NCBI GenBank assembly: GCA_030760725.1
Contig: JASWHV010000012.1
Span: 34,999,652-35,063,651, forward strand
Source: Neostapfia colusana
Taxonomy: Eukaryota > Streptophyta > Magnoliopsida > Poales > Poaceae
DNA length: 64,000 nucleotides
Direction: 5' to 3'
Shown: positions 46,356 through 58,900 of the stretch, in pieces
How positions within the stretch are numbered: position 1 is the stretch's first letter
How the letters are laid out: the number at the start of each line of letters is the position of its first letter
Position numbers and translations under genes: made by a program
The notes under the pieces: model-generated
What the model saw: only the letters and a program-made list of their open reading frames with translations
Databases searched by the model: none
What the model was told of the DNA's origin: nothing

Positions 46356-46775
46356 ACCGTAGGCGGATCAATTACGGTAACTCACCATACGAGTAATAGT
46401 ATGGAAGGTTATACCGTGGCTTGGCACGGTAGTTAATATGAGTCTCTGAACTTCTCAATGGTTCTGAGAGCATATGAAAACGCTGATCTCCAGCGTGCTT
46501 TAGGCAAAAGTGAGAATACCCCATCGTGTGGTAAGCAACACGATAGTATGCAACTCTTGAACGTTCAATGTTCAAAGGGCCATACGCAGCGCTCGCCATC
46601 GGCGTGCCTCAACGGTCATGAGGCAGTAGGTGGTATCCGTTGGGTTGATAAAATTCCCAACCGTGACGACCCGTTCGCGCTCTACTCGGGTTCCCCGTCG
46701 TGTGGTGTGAAAACACGACCATGTACCTTGAGACGTGGCTTGACTCAAGGATGATCCGTATGGCAATGATACGGA
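46356..46775 (+). ncRNA. tandem hairpin array in the A2 leader RNA
   Basis: Second copy of the A1 array with all stems intact as far as I can see; flanked by the same donor (near 46337) and acceptor (near 46856). The leader from there to 47735 is AT-rich with no gene. Confidence 0.7.
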
Positions 46776-47735
46776 CCGTATGTTTTTACTACGATATGGA
46801 ACTGCCTGAAATGTCAAAAACCTTTGTGTGCACCATTATTGTGTGTTCTTCTGCAGGTACATTAACCACGTTAGTGCATGACGTGTAGAAACCGTTTGTG
46901 AGTGACGACTTTAGTTCCACCATTTGACACGTATATGCCGGAATACCGGTTTAGGATTTTTCTTTGGTGAGGAAACGTAGTACCGACTGTATAAAAGTTT
47001 ATTTTCAAAGAAAAGAGTCAAAATGAAGTTTAGGATTTCATTTAGGGGTTAGTAAACTCCTATATTGATCTAAGAGTCAATTGGGAGTATAGGCTCAATT
47101 CCAAAAGCTTAGGAACAATCCCCCCTGTTTTTGGCAGAAACTTTTGCTGAACTTGAACAGGGCATAACTTAGGATTGGTTGAACCAATGGAGGTGTGGGA
47201 TACCCTTCTGGAAAGGTTTTGAAGTCCTCTACAATTTTTCTGTAGAGTTCCAGAACAAAATCTCCCTCCAATGGGATGAAAATCTAAGATGAGTAGGTAC
47301 TGTCCAGAAACAGGGCAGACCAAATGCTCTCCGGAATTTTCTGTATTTCAACCAAAACACTTAGTTTCACAGTTTGACGTCCAGTGGCTGTTGTAAAACA
47401 GCGAGTTAGAGTCGAAGGGTTTATGCATTTGACATATCACTTCGAGTTAGTACATGTTTGGGTCCAATACAATAGCGAGGAATTACGCATGCTAACACAC
47501 TTAACATCCCGTGGTGACCCCGATGGTCGAAATGAACTTTTAAACCCCTCAAGTTCAATACTTTGGAACTCGATCATGGGACATGGTCCAGGGATGTATA
47601 TGTTGCATAAAGTTTATACTTTATCCATATGTGTGTTTGTTATGCGCATTGTCTACGCCATTCTCGTATCACTATTGTATAGACTGGATGAAATAAACCA
47701 ACATGTGCTGATCGTTTGAATGATGTGAATGCAGA

Positions 47736-50700
47736 ATGGTGCGGACACGTTCAACGCAAGAGGAGGGAGGTCCGAGTCAAGTTCGTGGTGATGAGTCTCC
47801 ACCTCCGGAGCAGACCACGACGCAGCAGCAACCACCCCCTCCACCGCCAGAACTTCCAAGGAATCTTGCAGAGGTTCTCGCCGCAGTGCTCAGCTCGCGC
47901 GATGAGCAAACCGAGTTACTGCGGATGTTGGTGCAGCAAAATGCGTCCCATCAGGGAGGACGCCAAGACAATGGGCAACGCCAGCCCCAACAAAGCTCGT
48001 ATTCAGAATTCATGGCGACCCATCCACCGGTCTTCACGGAGGCCGAAGAACCTTTGGAGGCGGACAGCTTTATCCGCACTCTGGAGGCAAAGTTCGGGCT
48101 GCTACGATGCACCGAACATCAGAAGGCGCTGTACGCAGCGCAACAGCTTCAAGGAGAAGCCGGTACCTGGTGGGCGAACTACACCGCCTCCTTACCGGCT
48201 GGCCATGCCGTCACATGGATGGAGTTCCGGGAGGCGTTCCGCGCCTATCACATACCTCCCGGTGTGATGGAGATGAAGCTCCAGGAGTTCCTGGCGCTAC
48301 GGCAAGGCGAGAGGAGTGCTCATGAGTACTCCAGGTTATTCAACCGGCTGGCGCAGTATGCGCCAGGATTTGTGGGCACGGAAGACAACAAGCGCAATGC
48401 GTTCTTCCGGGGCCTGAACTCCAAGATGAAGGTCCATCTCGCCCAGAGCAATCGCGGCACATTCAACGACCTAGTTAATGCCGCGATTCTACAGGAGAAA
48501 GCTCAGCGCGAGCGCGGTTCTGACAAGAGGAAACGCAGCGCGCTGACGAGCAGCAGTGGTGGAACGCCACAGAAATACCGTGTGGTATATCGTTCACCAT
48601 CCGGTCAGAGATGGCAGCCACCGGCGCGACCGCCTCAGTTTCGCGGCCGGCAATATAATGCACCGGGCTTTCGACCGACGTATCCACCACAGCAACAGCA
48701 GCAGCAAAGGATGGTCCCGCGTGCGCCCCAGTTTCAACAGCGTGCACCGGGATTTCCTCCTCAAGTCGGCGGGACCCCGACACCTTACACGTGCTACACG
48801 TGTGGTCGTGTCGGGCACATTTCAAGAGACTGCCCCGAGCCGCGACAGGGCAGGGGTGCAGCACCATATCAGGGTGCTAATCAGCCCCGCAACCAGCCCA
48901 AGAAACCAGCACCAAAACCCGGCAACGTCCACCACTTAGCCATCGAAGACGTGCCGGAAGGCGAACCCGTCCTCGCGGGTACGTTCTCTTACCTAGATCA
49001 TCCCGTAGTCATACTTTTTGACTCCGGTGCCACCCATAATTTCATAAGTCAGTCTTATGTTATTAAATATCAACTGCCTATCATTCCCACAAATAATTCA
49101 TATTTGATATGTTCTCCGGGTGGGAAAATAACAGCTGATAGAATGGTCTATAGAGCACCATTACAGTTGGGTGGGAATCTATATCCGACTTCTCTAATCA
49201 TATTAGAGAGTCAAAAACTTGATGTCATTTTAGGAATGTCATGGCTACATCGCCATGGTGCTGTTCTTGACATCATTCCACGTGTGGTTCGTTTAAACTC
49301 TCCACTTCATGAACCACATGTTCTTATTCTTGACCATTCGGTTCAAGAAACCCCAGCCACATATAACACGGAAGCCACGAAACTTGAGGATATTCGTGTG
49401 GTCCGTGAATACCCGGATGTCTTTCCGGATGATCTTCCGGGCATGCCACCTGAAAGAGATGTCGAGTTCAAGATTGAACTCGTACCTGGGACGACACCAA
49501 TCTCACGGAGACCATATAAGATGGCTCCAAATGAGCTGGCTGAACTAAAGGAGCAGCTCAACGATTTGATGAAGAAGGGTTTCATTCGACCGAGTTCCTC
49601 GCCATGGGGATGCTCGGCGCTGTTTGTGAAGAAAAAGGATGAAACCTTGAGGTTGTGTGTGGACTACCGAACTCTCAACGCCGTCACCATCAAGAATAAA
49701 TATCCACTGCCCCGCATCGATATTCTCTTCGATCAACTTGTGGGTGCGAGTGTATTTTCCAAGATGGATCTTCGCTCAGGGTATCATCAAATCAAGATCC
49801 GGGCGGAAGATATTCCAAAGACGGCCTTCTCGACGAGATATGGGTTGTATGAATACCTCGTCATGTCCTTTGGTCTCACCAACGCCCCGGCACACTTCAT
49901 GTATCTCATGAACTCAGTGTTCATGCCGGAGTTGGACAAGTTTGTGGTGGTTTTCATAGACGACATCTTAGTTTACTCTAAGACTGAAGAAGAACACGCC
50001 AAACACTTGCATATCGTACTTCAACGATTAAGAGACCATAAGCTTTATGCTAAGTTCAGCAAGTGCGAGTTTTGGATCAGCCAAGTGCCATTCCTTGGTC
50101 ACATTATTTCTGCAGAAGGCATTGCAGTTGATCCAAGCAAAATTGAACAAGTGCTGAAATGGAAGTCCCCCACATCAGTCCATGAAGTCAGGAGTTTCCT
50201 CGGGTTAGCAGGATATTATCGGAGATTCATACCAAATTTCTCCAAGCTTGCTAAGCCGATGACTGAACTGTTGAGAAAGGGGATCAAATATGTTTGGAGC
50301 TCAGCTTGTGAAGAAGCTTTCCAAGCATTAGTGAAGCATCTTACAACAGCCCCGGTGTTAGCTCAACCGGATACAACGAAGCCCTTTGACGTATATTGTG
50401 ATGCGTCTGGCATCGGGCTTGGCTGTGTATTGATGCAAGGAGGAAGAGTGGTCGCCTATGGCTCACGTCAACTTCGTAACCACGAGCAGCACTATCCGAC
50501 TCATGATCTTGAGCTTGCTGCTGTGGTATTGGCCTTGAAGATGTGGAGGCACTATTTGTTTGGGAACTTAGTGCACCTCTACACCGACCACAAAAGTCTG
50601 AAATATATATTCACTCAAAAGGAGTTGAATATGCGGCAACGGAGATGGCTAGAACTGATCAAAGACTATGAGATCGAGATTCACTACCACCCCGGTAAGG

Positions 50701-52274
50701 CAAACGTGGTTGCCGATGCCTTAAGCCGCAAATCCCATGTCAACAATCTGTCCATCACCCCACTTGAAGAGGGGGAGCCGAGTCTGTACTTGGTTCCATA
50801 CGGGGCATTACATAATCTTGCTCTCATCCCAACCATAAGAGAGGAGATTATGGAAGCTCAGCAGAAAGACATGGGGATGTCGCACATTCGGAGAAGGATG
50901 GAGAATGGCGAAATGAAATGCTTCCGAAGGGATGAACACGACACTCTATGGTTTAAAGACCGTATAGTGGTACCCCGTGACATGAAGCTTCGGAAGAAAA
51001 TCTTGGACGAGGCTCATTTGTCCAAGTATTCTATTCATCCGGGCAGCAACAAGATGTACCAGGATCTGAAAACCAGGTTTTGGTGGACACGGATGAAGAG
51101 AGAGATCGCCAAATACGTATCCGAATGTGATACGTGTCGGCGTGTGAAGGCCGACCATATGCGTAAAGCCGGACAGCTGCAACCGTTGAACATTCCGGCG
51201 TGGAAGTGGGAGGATATCAGCATGGACTTCATTGTTGGTTTACCTCTCACGTCTCACAAGCATGACTCGATTTGGGTGATAGTCGATCGACTAACCAAGT
51301 CGGCTCATTTTATCCCCGTACATACAAAGTACGTGGCCAAGCAATATGCGGAGCTTTATATTGCAAGAATCTTATGCTTGCACGGTGTTCCCCGCTCCAT
51401 TATTTCAGATCGCGGTGCGCTGTTTGTCTCTCGGTTTTGGGAACAGCTGCACGCATCAATGGGGACCAAACTGATCCGAAGCTCCGCGTATCACCCGCAG
51501 ACAGATGGTCAAACTGAACGGGTGAATCAAGTGCTTGAAGACATGCTACGCGCGTGTGCCATCTCCCATGGCAAGAATTGGGACGATCATTTGCCGTTGG
51601 CGGAGTTTTCTTACAACAATGGCTATCAAGCTAGCATCAAGATGGCGCCGTATGAAGCTCTCTACGGCCGGAAATGCCGCACACCTCTCAACTGGTGCGA
51701 GTCCGGCGAGCGAGTCATCTACGGCATTGAACTTGTGAATGAAGCTGAAGAACGAGTGCGAGTAATACAAGCCAATCTCAAGGCTGCTCAATCTCGTCAG
51801 AAGAGCTATGCGGATAAGAGACGCCGCCCTCTCCACTTCGACATCGGGGACCATGTTTATGTCCGTGTGTCTCCAATGAAGGGAGTTCATCGTTTCGGAG
51901 TGAAGGGTAAACTTGCGCCACGGTTCATTGGTCCGTTCGCCATCATTGAAAGATGCGGACCCGTGGCCTATCGCCTGGAGTTACCAGCGTCTCTCGCAGG
52001 CATTCACAATGTCTTCCACATCTCTCAGCTGCGGAAGTGCCTCAAACCCTCAGCTGAAATCCGCGCAGAAGACATAGAAGTTCTTCAACCGGACCTCACG
52101 TACACGGAGTATCCAATCCGGATCATCGATGAAAAGACTCGTGCCACAAGAAACCGGACCTTATGGTTCTACAAGGTCTTGTGGAGTAACCATACCGCTG
52201 ATGAGGCGACATGGGAAAGCGAGGATTATCTACGCACGTATTATCCGGACTTGCTATCATCATATACCCGGTAA
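47736..52274 (+). CDS. gag-pol: Gag-Pol polyprotein of A2 (1512 aa, intact)
   Basis: Same length and domains as the A1 protein: Gag core, CCHC knuckle at 353-366, protease with the usual Leu427-Phe-Asp429, RT aspartates 742-743, RNase H D889, integrase D1164/D1225/E1261 and C-terminal chromodomain. Against A1 I count about twelve residue changes, among them Thr for Pro in the RT segment CVDYRxLN, Phe for Leu in RNase H, and Ala-Ile for Thr-Val after the integrase GPF. Pro is found at that RT site in C2 as well, so Thr is the derived state in A2. The leader acceptor ATGCAG abuts the start codon. Confidence 0.97.
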   Translation: MVRTRSTQEEGGPSQVRGDESPPPEQTTTQQQPPPPPPELPRNLAEVLAAVLSSRDEQTELLRMLVQQNASHQGGRQDNGQRQPQQSSYSEFMATHPPVFTEAEEPLEADSFIRTLEAKFGLLRCTEHQKALYAAQQLQGEAGTWWANYTASLPAGHAVTWMEFREAFRAYHIPPGVMEMKLQEFLALRQGERSAHEYSRLFNRLAQYAPGFVGTEDNKRNAFFRGLNSKMKVHLAQSNRGTFNDLVNAAILQEKAQRERGSDKRKRSALTSSSGGTPQKYRVVYRSPSGQRWQPPARPPQFRGRQYNAPGFRPTYPPQQQQQQRMVPRAPQFQQRAPGFPPQVGGTPTPYTCYTCGRVGHISRDCPEPRQGRGAAPYQGANQPRNQPKKPAPKPGNVHHLAIEDVPEGEPVLAGTFSYLDHPVVILFDSGATHNFISQSYVIKYQLPIIPTNNSYLICSPGGKITADRMVYRAPLQLGGNLYPTSLIILESQKLDVILGMSWLHRHGAVLDIIPRVVRLNSPLHEPHVLILDHSVQETPATYNTEATKLEDIRVVREYPDVFPDDLPGMPPERDVEFKIELVPGTTPISRRPYKMAPNELAELKEQLNDLMKKGFIRPSSSPWGCSALFVKKKDETLRLCVDYRTLNAVTIKNKYPLPRIDILFDQLVGASVFSKMDLRSGYHQIKIRAEDIPKTAFSTRYGLYEYLVMSFGLTNAPAHFMYLMNSVFMPELDKFVVVFIDDILVYSKTEEEHAKHLHIVLQRLRDHKLYAKFSKCEFWISQVPFLGHIISAEGIAVDPSKIEQVLKWKSPTSVHEVRSFLGLAGYYRRFIPNFSKLAKPMTELLRKGIKYVWSSACEEAFQALVKHLTTAPVLAQPDTTKPFDVYCDASGIGLGCVLMQGGRVVAYGSRQLRNHEQHYPTHDLELAAVVLALKMWRHYLFGNLVHLYTDHKSLKYIFTQKELNMRQRRWLELIKDYEIEIHYHPGKANVVADALSRKSHVNNLSITPLEEGEPSLYLVPYGALHNLALIPTIREEIMEAQQKDMGMSHIRRRMENGEMKCFRRDEHDTLWFKDRIVVPRDMKLRKKILDEAHLSKYSIHPGSNKMYQDLKTRFWWTRMKREIAKYVSECDTCRRVKADHMRKAGQLQPLNIPAWKWEDISMDFIVGLPLTSHKHDSIWVIVDRLTKSAHFIPVHTKYVAKQYAELYIARILCLHGVPRSIISDRGALFVSRFWEQLHASMGTKLIRSSAYHPQTDGQTERVNQVLEDMLRACAISHGKNWDDHLPLAEFSYNNGYQASIKMAPYEALYGRKCRTPLNWCESGERVIYGIELVNEAEERVRVIQANLKAAQSRQKSYADKRRRPLHFDIGDHVYVRVSPMKGVHRFGVKGKLAPRFIGPFAIIERCGPVAYRLELPASLAGIHNVFHISQLRKCLKPSAEIRAEDIEVLQPDLTYTEYPIRIIDEKTRATRNRTLWFYKVLWSNHTADEATWESEDYLRTYYPDLLSSYTR

Positions 52275-52325
52275 GGTTTTCCCCACTTTGCTTTTCCTTT
52301 GGAATCTCGGGACGAGATTCTTTTT

Positions 52326-52338
52326 AAGGGGGGAGGGA
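52326..52338 (+). other. polypurine tract of A2
   Basis: AAGGGGGGAGGGA directly before the 3' LTR. Confidence 0.9.
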
Positions 52339-55300
52339 TGTAAAATCCCCAAAAGTGGTAGCAAGAAAAATTCTGCTCATGTGCACTTATGAAAAATGAG
52401 GAGAATTAAAACTTTGAATTATAATGGGGTAAGTTCAAAGTGAGGGTTTAGACTTCCCAAAACTTCCAAACATGGAGATCTAAATGCACAACTTGGATCT
52501 TTATAGTCCAAATATTCAACCTTCCAAATTTCAGCTCATTTGGAGGAGTTTTAATATTTGTTTGGGATTAAAAGGAGAAGCCCTCTAATCTGAATTTCAA
52601 ATTCAGTTTCAAATTCCAATTCCCTCAATTTGAAAATTGGGTTTCACAAATGTGTTCTCCACCTTTTAATAAGCAGCCATGCAAAAAATTGGAAATTCTG
52701 GAGCTGGTTTGCTATAATTTTTTAGGCAATACAAAGTGGAGAATTCAAACTCCTTTTCAAATTCAAATGATCAAACCCCATTCAAATTCTACACCAGAAT
52801 TCAAACCATTTGAATTCTGCAAATTCAAACATAACTTTGGGATGAAGTAAAGCTTTTAATGTTGAGTTGCTGGTGGGAAATATCAGAAAAAAATTTACTG
52901 AGAAATAAGGAGAGGGGGCCCACTGGTCAGTCACCATAGAAGCAAAACCTCTCTGTTTCACTCGGCTGTTCACGCGAGGGCGCCAGCTCCCGATCAAACC
53001 CGCCGGCCGATGCTCCACCGAGCTGCTTCCCCGCCGCCCCGACGTCGGTTCAGGCGCGTGGGTGCTTAAAGCGACCGCCGAGTGCCGTATCTGACCTCAT
53101 CCTCATTACCCCGCAGCCTCTCCACGCTCTGCTCGAGCCTCGCGGACCCAGTTCCCCCACCTGCGGAAGAAACCTTCGGCTCATCGACGCCCGGTGAGGT
53201 CGGCGTGCCTCTCGCGCGGCTGAGCCATGGGATCGTTGCGCCAGGTTCCTCTCCAGCTCCCCGCAGCCCCAAGTGAACACCAGCACCGGTGGTTGGCGCC
53301 TACGAGCTGGAATTCCTTTCGGAACTCCGGTGTTGATCGCCTGTACGCCACACCGTCGCCCGACGGTTTTGCAGCCCCTCCCGATCAACAGAAAGGTCCC
53401 TGAGGTGCGTGAGGAACCCTTCCTCCTCCCTTTCCACCAGTTCCTGCTTTCTTTGCTCCGGTACCGAGTATTTTGAAGTTTGGCGCCGGCGGATCTTTAG
53501 AAACCCGAGAACCCTTCGAAGAAATTCGTTGTGCTCGGGGTAGCTCCGCTCTAGATAAGCTTACAGTAGCTCCAGCACAGGCTTGCGCATCTCTCCGAAG
53601 TTCTAGCAGCTCAAATGAGCAAGTAGAGATGCCGGGTATCGAGTTTTTGTCGCCGCCGGAGTTTTGCGGGCTCAGGTCGCCGGTGAGGTCCCATCTCCGG
53701 TGGGTTTCAGGGAGAGCGAGCTATGGGTCGAGGATGTCCATGGGACACTGGTGCTTTTAGAGCCAACCCTAGCCCGAAAGACCCACTGTTGAGGGAGAGC
53801 GAGGTCGCCGAAGTAAGATTCGACATGGTCACCGGTGCTCCCGACCCCACCATCGTGTTCAGCACGGTGTAGAACTCACAGGCGGCGAGTTTGACGAAGT
53901 TTGGACCACAGGAATCCCGTCCCGGCGAGCCTCGCCGGCGTGCGCCGCCGCGGAAGGCGCGGGCAGCGCGAGGAAGACGAAGGAGGGCCGGTCCCACCGG
54001 TCAGCCTCCGGGTTCGCGCGAGGATCGGTTTGTGGCGCCGGATCTGGTGCGGCTGCGCGGGAATAACCCCGTAGCCCCCGGTGTTGCCGAAATACCACTG
54101 GTCCGATTTAAAACAGTGGGCCTAGCCCAATTATTTGAAGTTTCTATTAGAGAAATAATTCCAGGAATTAGCTGATCTTTACAAGGCCATAACTTTGTGT
54201 AGAAAACTCCAAAAAGAGTGAGACCAATTTTGTTGGGTTCCTCATGAGGAGTGCTTCACAGAGAAACCAAATTTTGACTATGAAAATGCCCAGGAATTTC
54301 TGTAGAATTGTTTTTGTAAATCCTTTAGGGATTTATTACAGGAGCAATTCTTTATGAAATATTCCCAAATTTGGGTAGCAAATCCTCTTCATAGATACTG
54401 ATCTCCAGTAAAAATTTGGGCTTCATTGGAGGTCATTTGCTAGGTCAAATTACCTTCTCAAGTTCAGCCTTTATTTGAAAATTCAAATTTAAACAGAAGC
54501 TTTTTCAGAACTCCTGTCTAAGTTCAAAAATTCATATCCTTCTGATGGTAGCTCCAAAAATGGTGAAACAAATTTTGTTAGAACCATGGAGACTTACCCC
54601 AATCAGATCTTCCACCATTAGCTATGTCAAAGCTCCTGAATTGGGCTCAAAATTTAGAGAAGCATTGTACTTGTAGGAATTTTAAAGACTACATTGTGCA
54701 ATGACATGTCTCCAAATTTGACTCAAGTCATCCTTAGAGAGTCTAGTATCCACTGTAAAAATCCCAAAGCCAATTAAGGATTTTAAATAGCAATAGCTAT
54801 GAATAGAAGTCCAATTCTTATAAATCCTTAATACTTATACATGTATTTTATTACATTTCATGATAGTGACCGAAGTTGAGGATACGCCAGAGCCTTTGGA
54901 CGTCCTGCCACCGGAAGCTGACTTTCCGTTTAACTCGCAACCAGGCAAGCCCCGGTTTGCACTTAAGTACCTTTTATAAAGTTTTTATTTGTATCATTTA
55001 TGTCTAGGGTGAATGTTTGCATTAGAGTTAGGGTGATTGAAACCCCACTTGCATAGCCTCTTTAAATCCTATAAAGGGTTGGGTAGTTTACAAACTGACG
55101 AGTAGAGATTGCCATGCTAATGTATAGGATCTCGGTAGAAGTCGAGTGGTTGGAAGCTACTCGCGAGATAGTACTTATCACACGGGAAGAAAAGAGGTAG
55201 ATAATGGCTCGAGTTATGAAAATGAGACCCAGCAGGGGGGATAGGAAGCAGTGAGCAGAGGTCTCACGTGCGTAGCCCTGTTGGTGTCGGTTGAGGACCG

Positions 55301-55912
55301 TCCGTGTGCGGCCCTGCTGGACAAGTATCGAACAGTACCGGATGCATACTGGCATATGGGAACCAGGAAACCGATGTAATTGGTTAACCTGGGTGTCGAG
55401 GCTTACCCAACCGTAAATAGGAGTGGGTTGAGGGTAGCAAGGTGTAAATCTGCCGGTGGGCACAGTCACGCTCCACGCGGGGACCTCCTACCCGTTACGG
55501 ATGGACCGGTTCGGCATTTGGGTTGCCTTTGAAAGGTTGTTGCATACAACAGAGTAGGAAGGGGTGTGGAATCACGCTTCTGAAAGTGGGTGTATGTGAC
55601 GTGTTATCCGGGTGTGTCTTGATTGCAATCACCGTCCCTCGCGGTTATTTGAGTACCCGCTTGTTCACTGCGCTGTGACGTAGTAAGAAGTGAAATAAGC
55701 CAACTGAAAATGCTGTATTGATCTTAATGTCTTGAATACGTTGATTGTTGTAGATATAGAGCTAATTAAGTTTACATTCCACTTTGGGCATCTCCACATC
55801 GGGGGAAAGCGTTTCTTGTTTGATTGTGGACTTCCGATGTGAGGGCTGCTTAAGGCACATGAATCTGCTGCTATTAAACTGAAAGCAAGGACCAACTTAT
55901 AGGCGTGTCTTT
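52339..55912 (+). repeat. 3' LTR of A2, partial
   Basis: First 3574 bp of the LTR, then C2 begins. It lacks 28 bp after 53838 that all other A LTRs have; the break has a 2-bp GC overlap. LTR exon 2 is intact at 54867-54944; exon 3 is separated off by C2. TCTTT (55908-55912) is the candidate C2 target copy, matching the uninterrupted A1 sequence. Confidence 0.93.
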
Positions 55913-58900
55913 TGTAACAGCCCTAACTTTTGTAAAGTTTGATGTCAGCTCATAAAACAAAGTTAAGGCAACAAAAGACTATAATTGTGTCACATGAAAT
56001 GAGGAACACACATATGGACATGTGAGGGAGTTAAAAAAAATTCTCTAGCCCATGCTCAACACATGTTAACCTAGGGGAAATAATTACACTTCTAAAAACT
56101 CTAACTCATATGCACCTTCTCTATGAGTAGAGTGGAGGAAATTTAAATGCAATTTGAATTCTTTTGAAAGGATTCTTATTCAGATTGTACAAAGGCCTAT
56201 ATGTGAGAGCATAGATGCATTTCTCCTGTATTCAAGAGACTAAGTTTCAAATTTGGAGAATTTTAGGTTTCATATACTATTTATTCCGAGGATTAAATGA
56301 GGGCACGTTCAAATTCAAACTTAAATTTGAATTTCGAACCAAACATACTCAATTTCAAAATCTGATTTCAGATTTGAGTTCCTCATAATTCTTTTAACCT
56401 ATACTCCAAGTTTGATCAAATTCGGAGCTCGTTTGCTAATTTAAATTGAAATGGGGGATAAGAGGGAGAATTGTGGCTGTGGACCCCACATGTCATACAC
56501 CACAATTGAACAGCAGACTCTATTTCCTCCCCGAGGCACACACGCTCGACAGCAGCAGCTGGGCACGCTCGGTGGCTCAGCTCCAGCTCCTGCTTGCTTG
56601 CTCGTTCTGATCCTCACACCAGACAGTGCACGAAGCCAATTTCTCTCTTCTTCACCGTTCTGTCTGCTCCCGTGAAGTTATCTCCCGAGCAGAACAGAAT
56701 CAGCCGCTGCTCTGTTCCTCTGCTGCGCCCAACTGAATCAAGCGCCCTTTGCCCCAGCTTTCCACAGCAAAGACCATCGCCCATCAGTGCTCTGGCCGGC
56801 TAGCACTCTTCCCCCGCTGTTCCATGCTTGCTGGCGCCTAGAAACGGCAAAGCTTCCACTGTCCCGAACTGAAACTGAAGAAGCTGGAACTGGACGCCGT
56901 GGACAGCCCAAACCAGAAGGGATCACGCCCAAGCAAGCCACCCCATCTGTGCACCAACAAGTCTAGTTTCTCACCTCCAAAGCTCAGCCCCAGCCATTGA
57001 TCACAGAGGGAGAATTTCAAGTTTTTCTCCCGGGCGGCAGAAACGGACCTTGAGGTAAAGAATTGTAAAATTCGTCCTCAATTCATGTTTGTTGGGTCTC
57101 AAACTTCATACACAGGTTGTTAACTTCCTAGCACACCTCCTCCATCGATTTTAGACCAAGAAATTGAGTGTAGAGTGAGCAGTCCGAGCTCTTTTAGAGG
57201 CTTTGCCGCTGGACCCTATCGGGTGCACGGTGCCGATGGGTTTAGAGCCATCTCCAGCTGGTTTAAACCTCATGCCGGTCTTCTAGATGTTTCCCTGGTG
57301 CTGTAGAGCCCAAGAACCGACCATTTGGTGGAGAATTCACCGTGCAAGACCTCGCCGGAGCTCTAGGGTTAGCTGTGGCCGGTGCGCACTGCTTTCCGGC
57401 GAGTTTCAGCCGCCGGGGACCTCACCAATGAGTTCAGCAGGGTGGAAAATGGGGGGGCGGCCAGCAGGGGGTCCGGAGGTGGCCGGGAAGCTCATTTCCG
57501 GCGACCTCACCGGAGGCAGCCGCCACTGCTCTGTTTTGGCGCGTGGCTGGAGGTTAGGGATGACGAGTGGGACCCACTGTCAGCATTTAAATATTTTCCA
57601 GATTTTCCCACTCTAGTTCAAACTTTGGAGAGCCATAACTTTGTGTAGGAATGTCCAAAAATTGTAAAACAAATTTTGTTGGATTCCTCTAAAAGAGTAC
57701 TATCCAGGGGTGCAGACCAATGTTTATGAAAATCCCTGAATTTGGCTCATTAATTCATTTAAGAAAAATCTTGTCTGAATTTTTACAGGAGTTCTGCTTA
57801 TTGGAAAATTCCCAAATTTTGACAGAACATTCTTACAAAATTCCTTGAACTCCAGTAAAAATTTCAGAGGCATTGGACCTAATTTGCTTGGTCAAATAAT
57901 GTGTTCATTCCTTATGTCTCTGAAAAATAGGAAAAATAAACAGAGACAATTTCAGCTTTTCCCCAATCCTTGTAAAATCCATATCTCCATGTATCAAACT
58001 CCAAAAATAGTAAAACCAATTCCTATGGACTCAGGACATTTTGTACTTCACAAAAAGTCTACTTTTCAGCATAGGAAAGCTTAATATCTAGGGGGTAAAG
58101 GCAGATTAGTGAAAACCACATAAGGATTTGTTGTGCTCACATGAAGCCATTTCATGAGCTCAATTTTTGCACACTGCCTGAATACCTTCCATAGAGGCTG
58201 TGGTTAAATTCTCAGCTTCATTGGACCTCTGGAACTTGAGCTACCATCTTTTAGGTTTAAGTGTTCATATAATGGACTTAATCACATGGTGATTATTAGT
58301 ATCTCTTTTCACCCTAGCTTTCATCTTCTCTAAGGTTTAGATCCAACAACAGAAACCTTGCTGTTGTTTATCTCTCATATGCGTGAGTTAACTTGAACAA
58401 CAGTTTTGAAACAGTTTCTAAATTGCTTTTGAAATATATGTGCATTGCAATATAATAGCTCACGTGACGTCGACGTTCGACGAGGATCCGACTCTACAGC
58501 GAGGATCTCCATCTCGAGACGAGTTTGGCGGATTCTCCGGAGGAAGACTAACTTCTAGCTTCTAACAAAAACCGTTGAGCAAGGCAAGCCCCGGTTTGCA
58601 TATCGTTACCATTTTAAATTTTGCTTTACTTCACATCATGTTTGTTAGACTTGAGTGCATTATGTCTAGGATGATTGAAACCCACTTGCATGACTATTAC
58701 ATCCCTAATTAGAAGGTTTAGTGTAGGCTTTGCCACGTTGTAGATGCTAGGCTAATGTTGTAACTAGCTCGGTAGAAGTCGAGTAGTAAAAAGCTACTCG
58801 CGAGAAAGTTCGAGTAAGGGAGTTACTCGCGAGAGATAAATGATAAGAGCACCCTCATGAATATGAGATGGGGACGGGGATGTTCCTGTAGGATGGAGCG

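Larger units (their letters stand above)
42094..55912 (+). mobile_element. LTR retrotransposon A2, 3' LTR interrupted by C2
   Basis: 5' LTR 42094-46157 (4064 bp), internal 46158-52338, 3' LTR 52339-55912, where C2 enters. Candidate target copy TGATG at 42089-42093; the partner lies beyond C2. The internal region matches A1 at a constant offset of 19298. The visible 3' LTR has a 28-bp deletion after 53838 relative to the 5' LTR. Coding capacity is intact. Confidence 0.95.

Noticed and set aside
22795..55912. A1 and A2 as a segmental duplication
   Set aside because: Flanks and target sites differ (GGAAC in C1 leader; TGATG in D1), so they are separate insertions.
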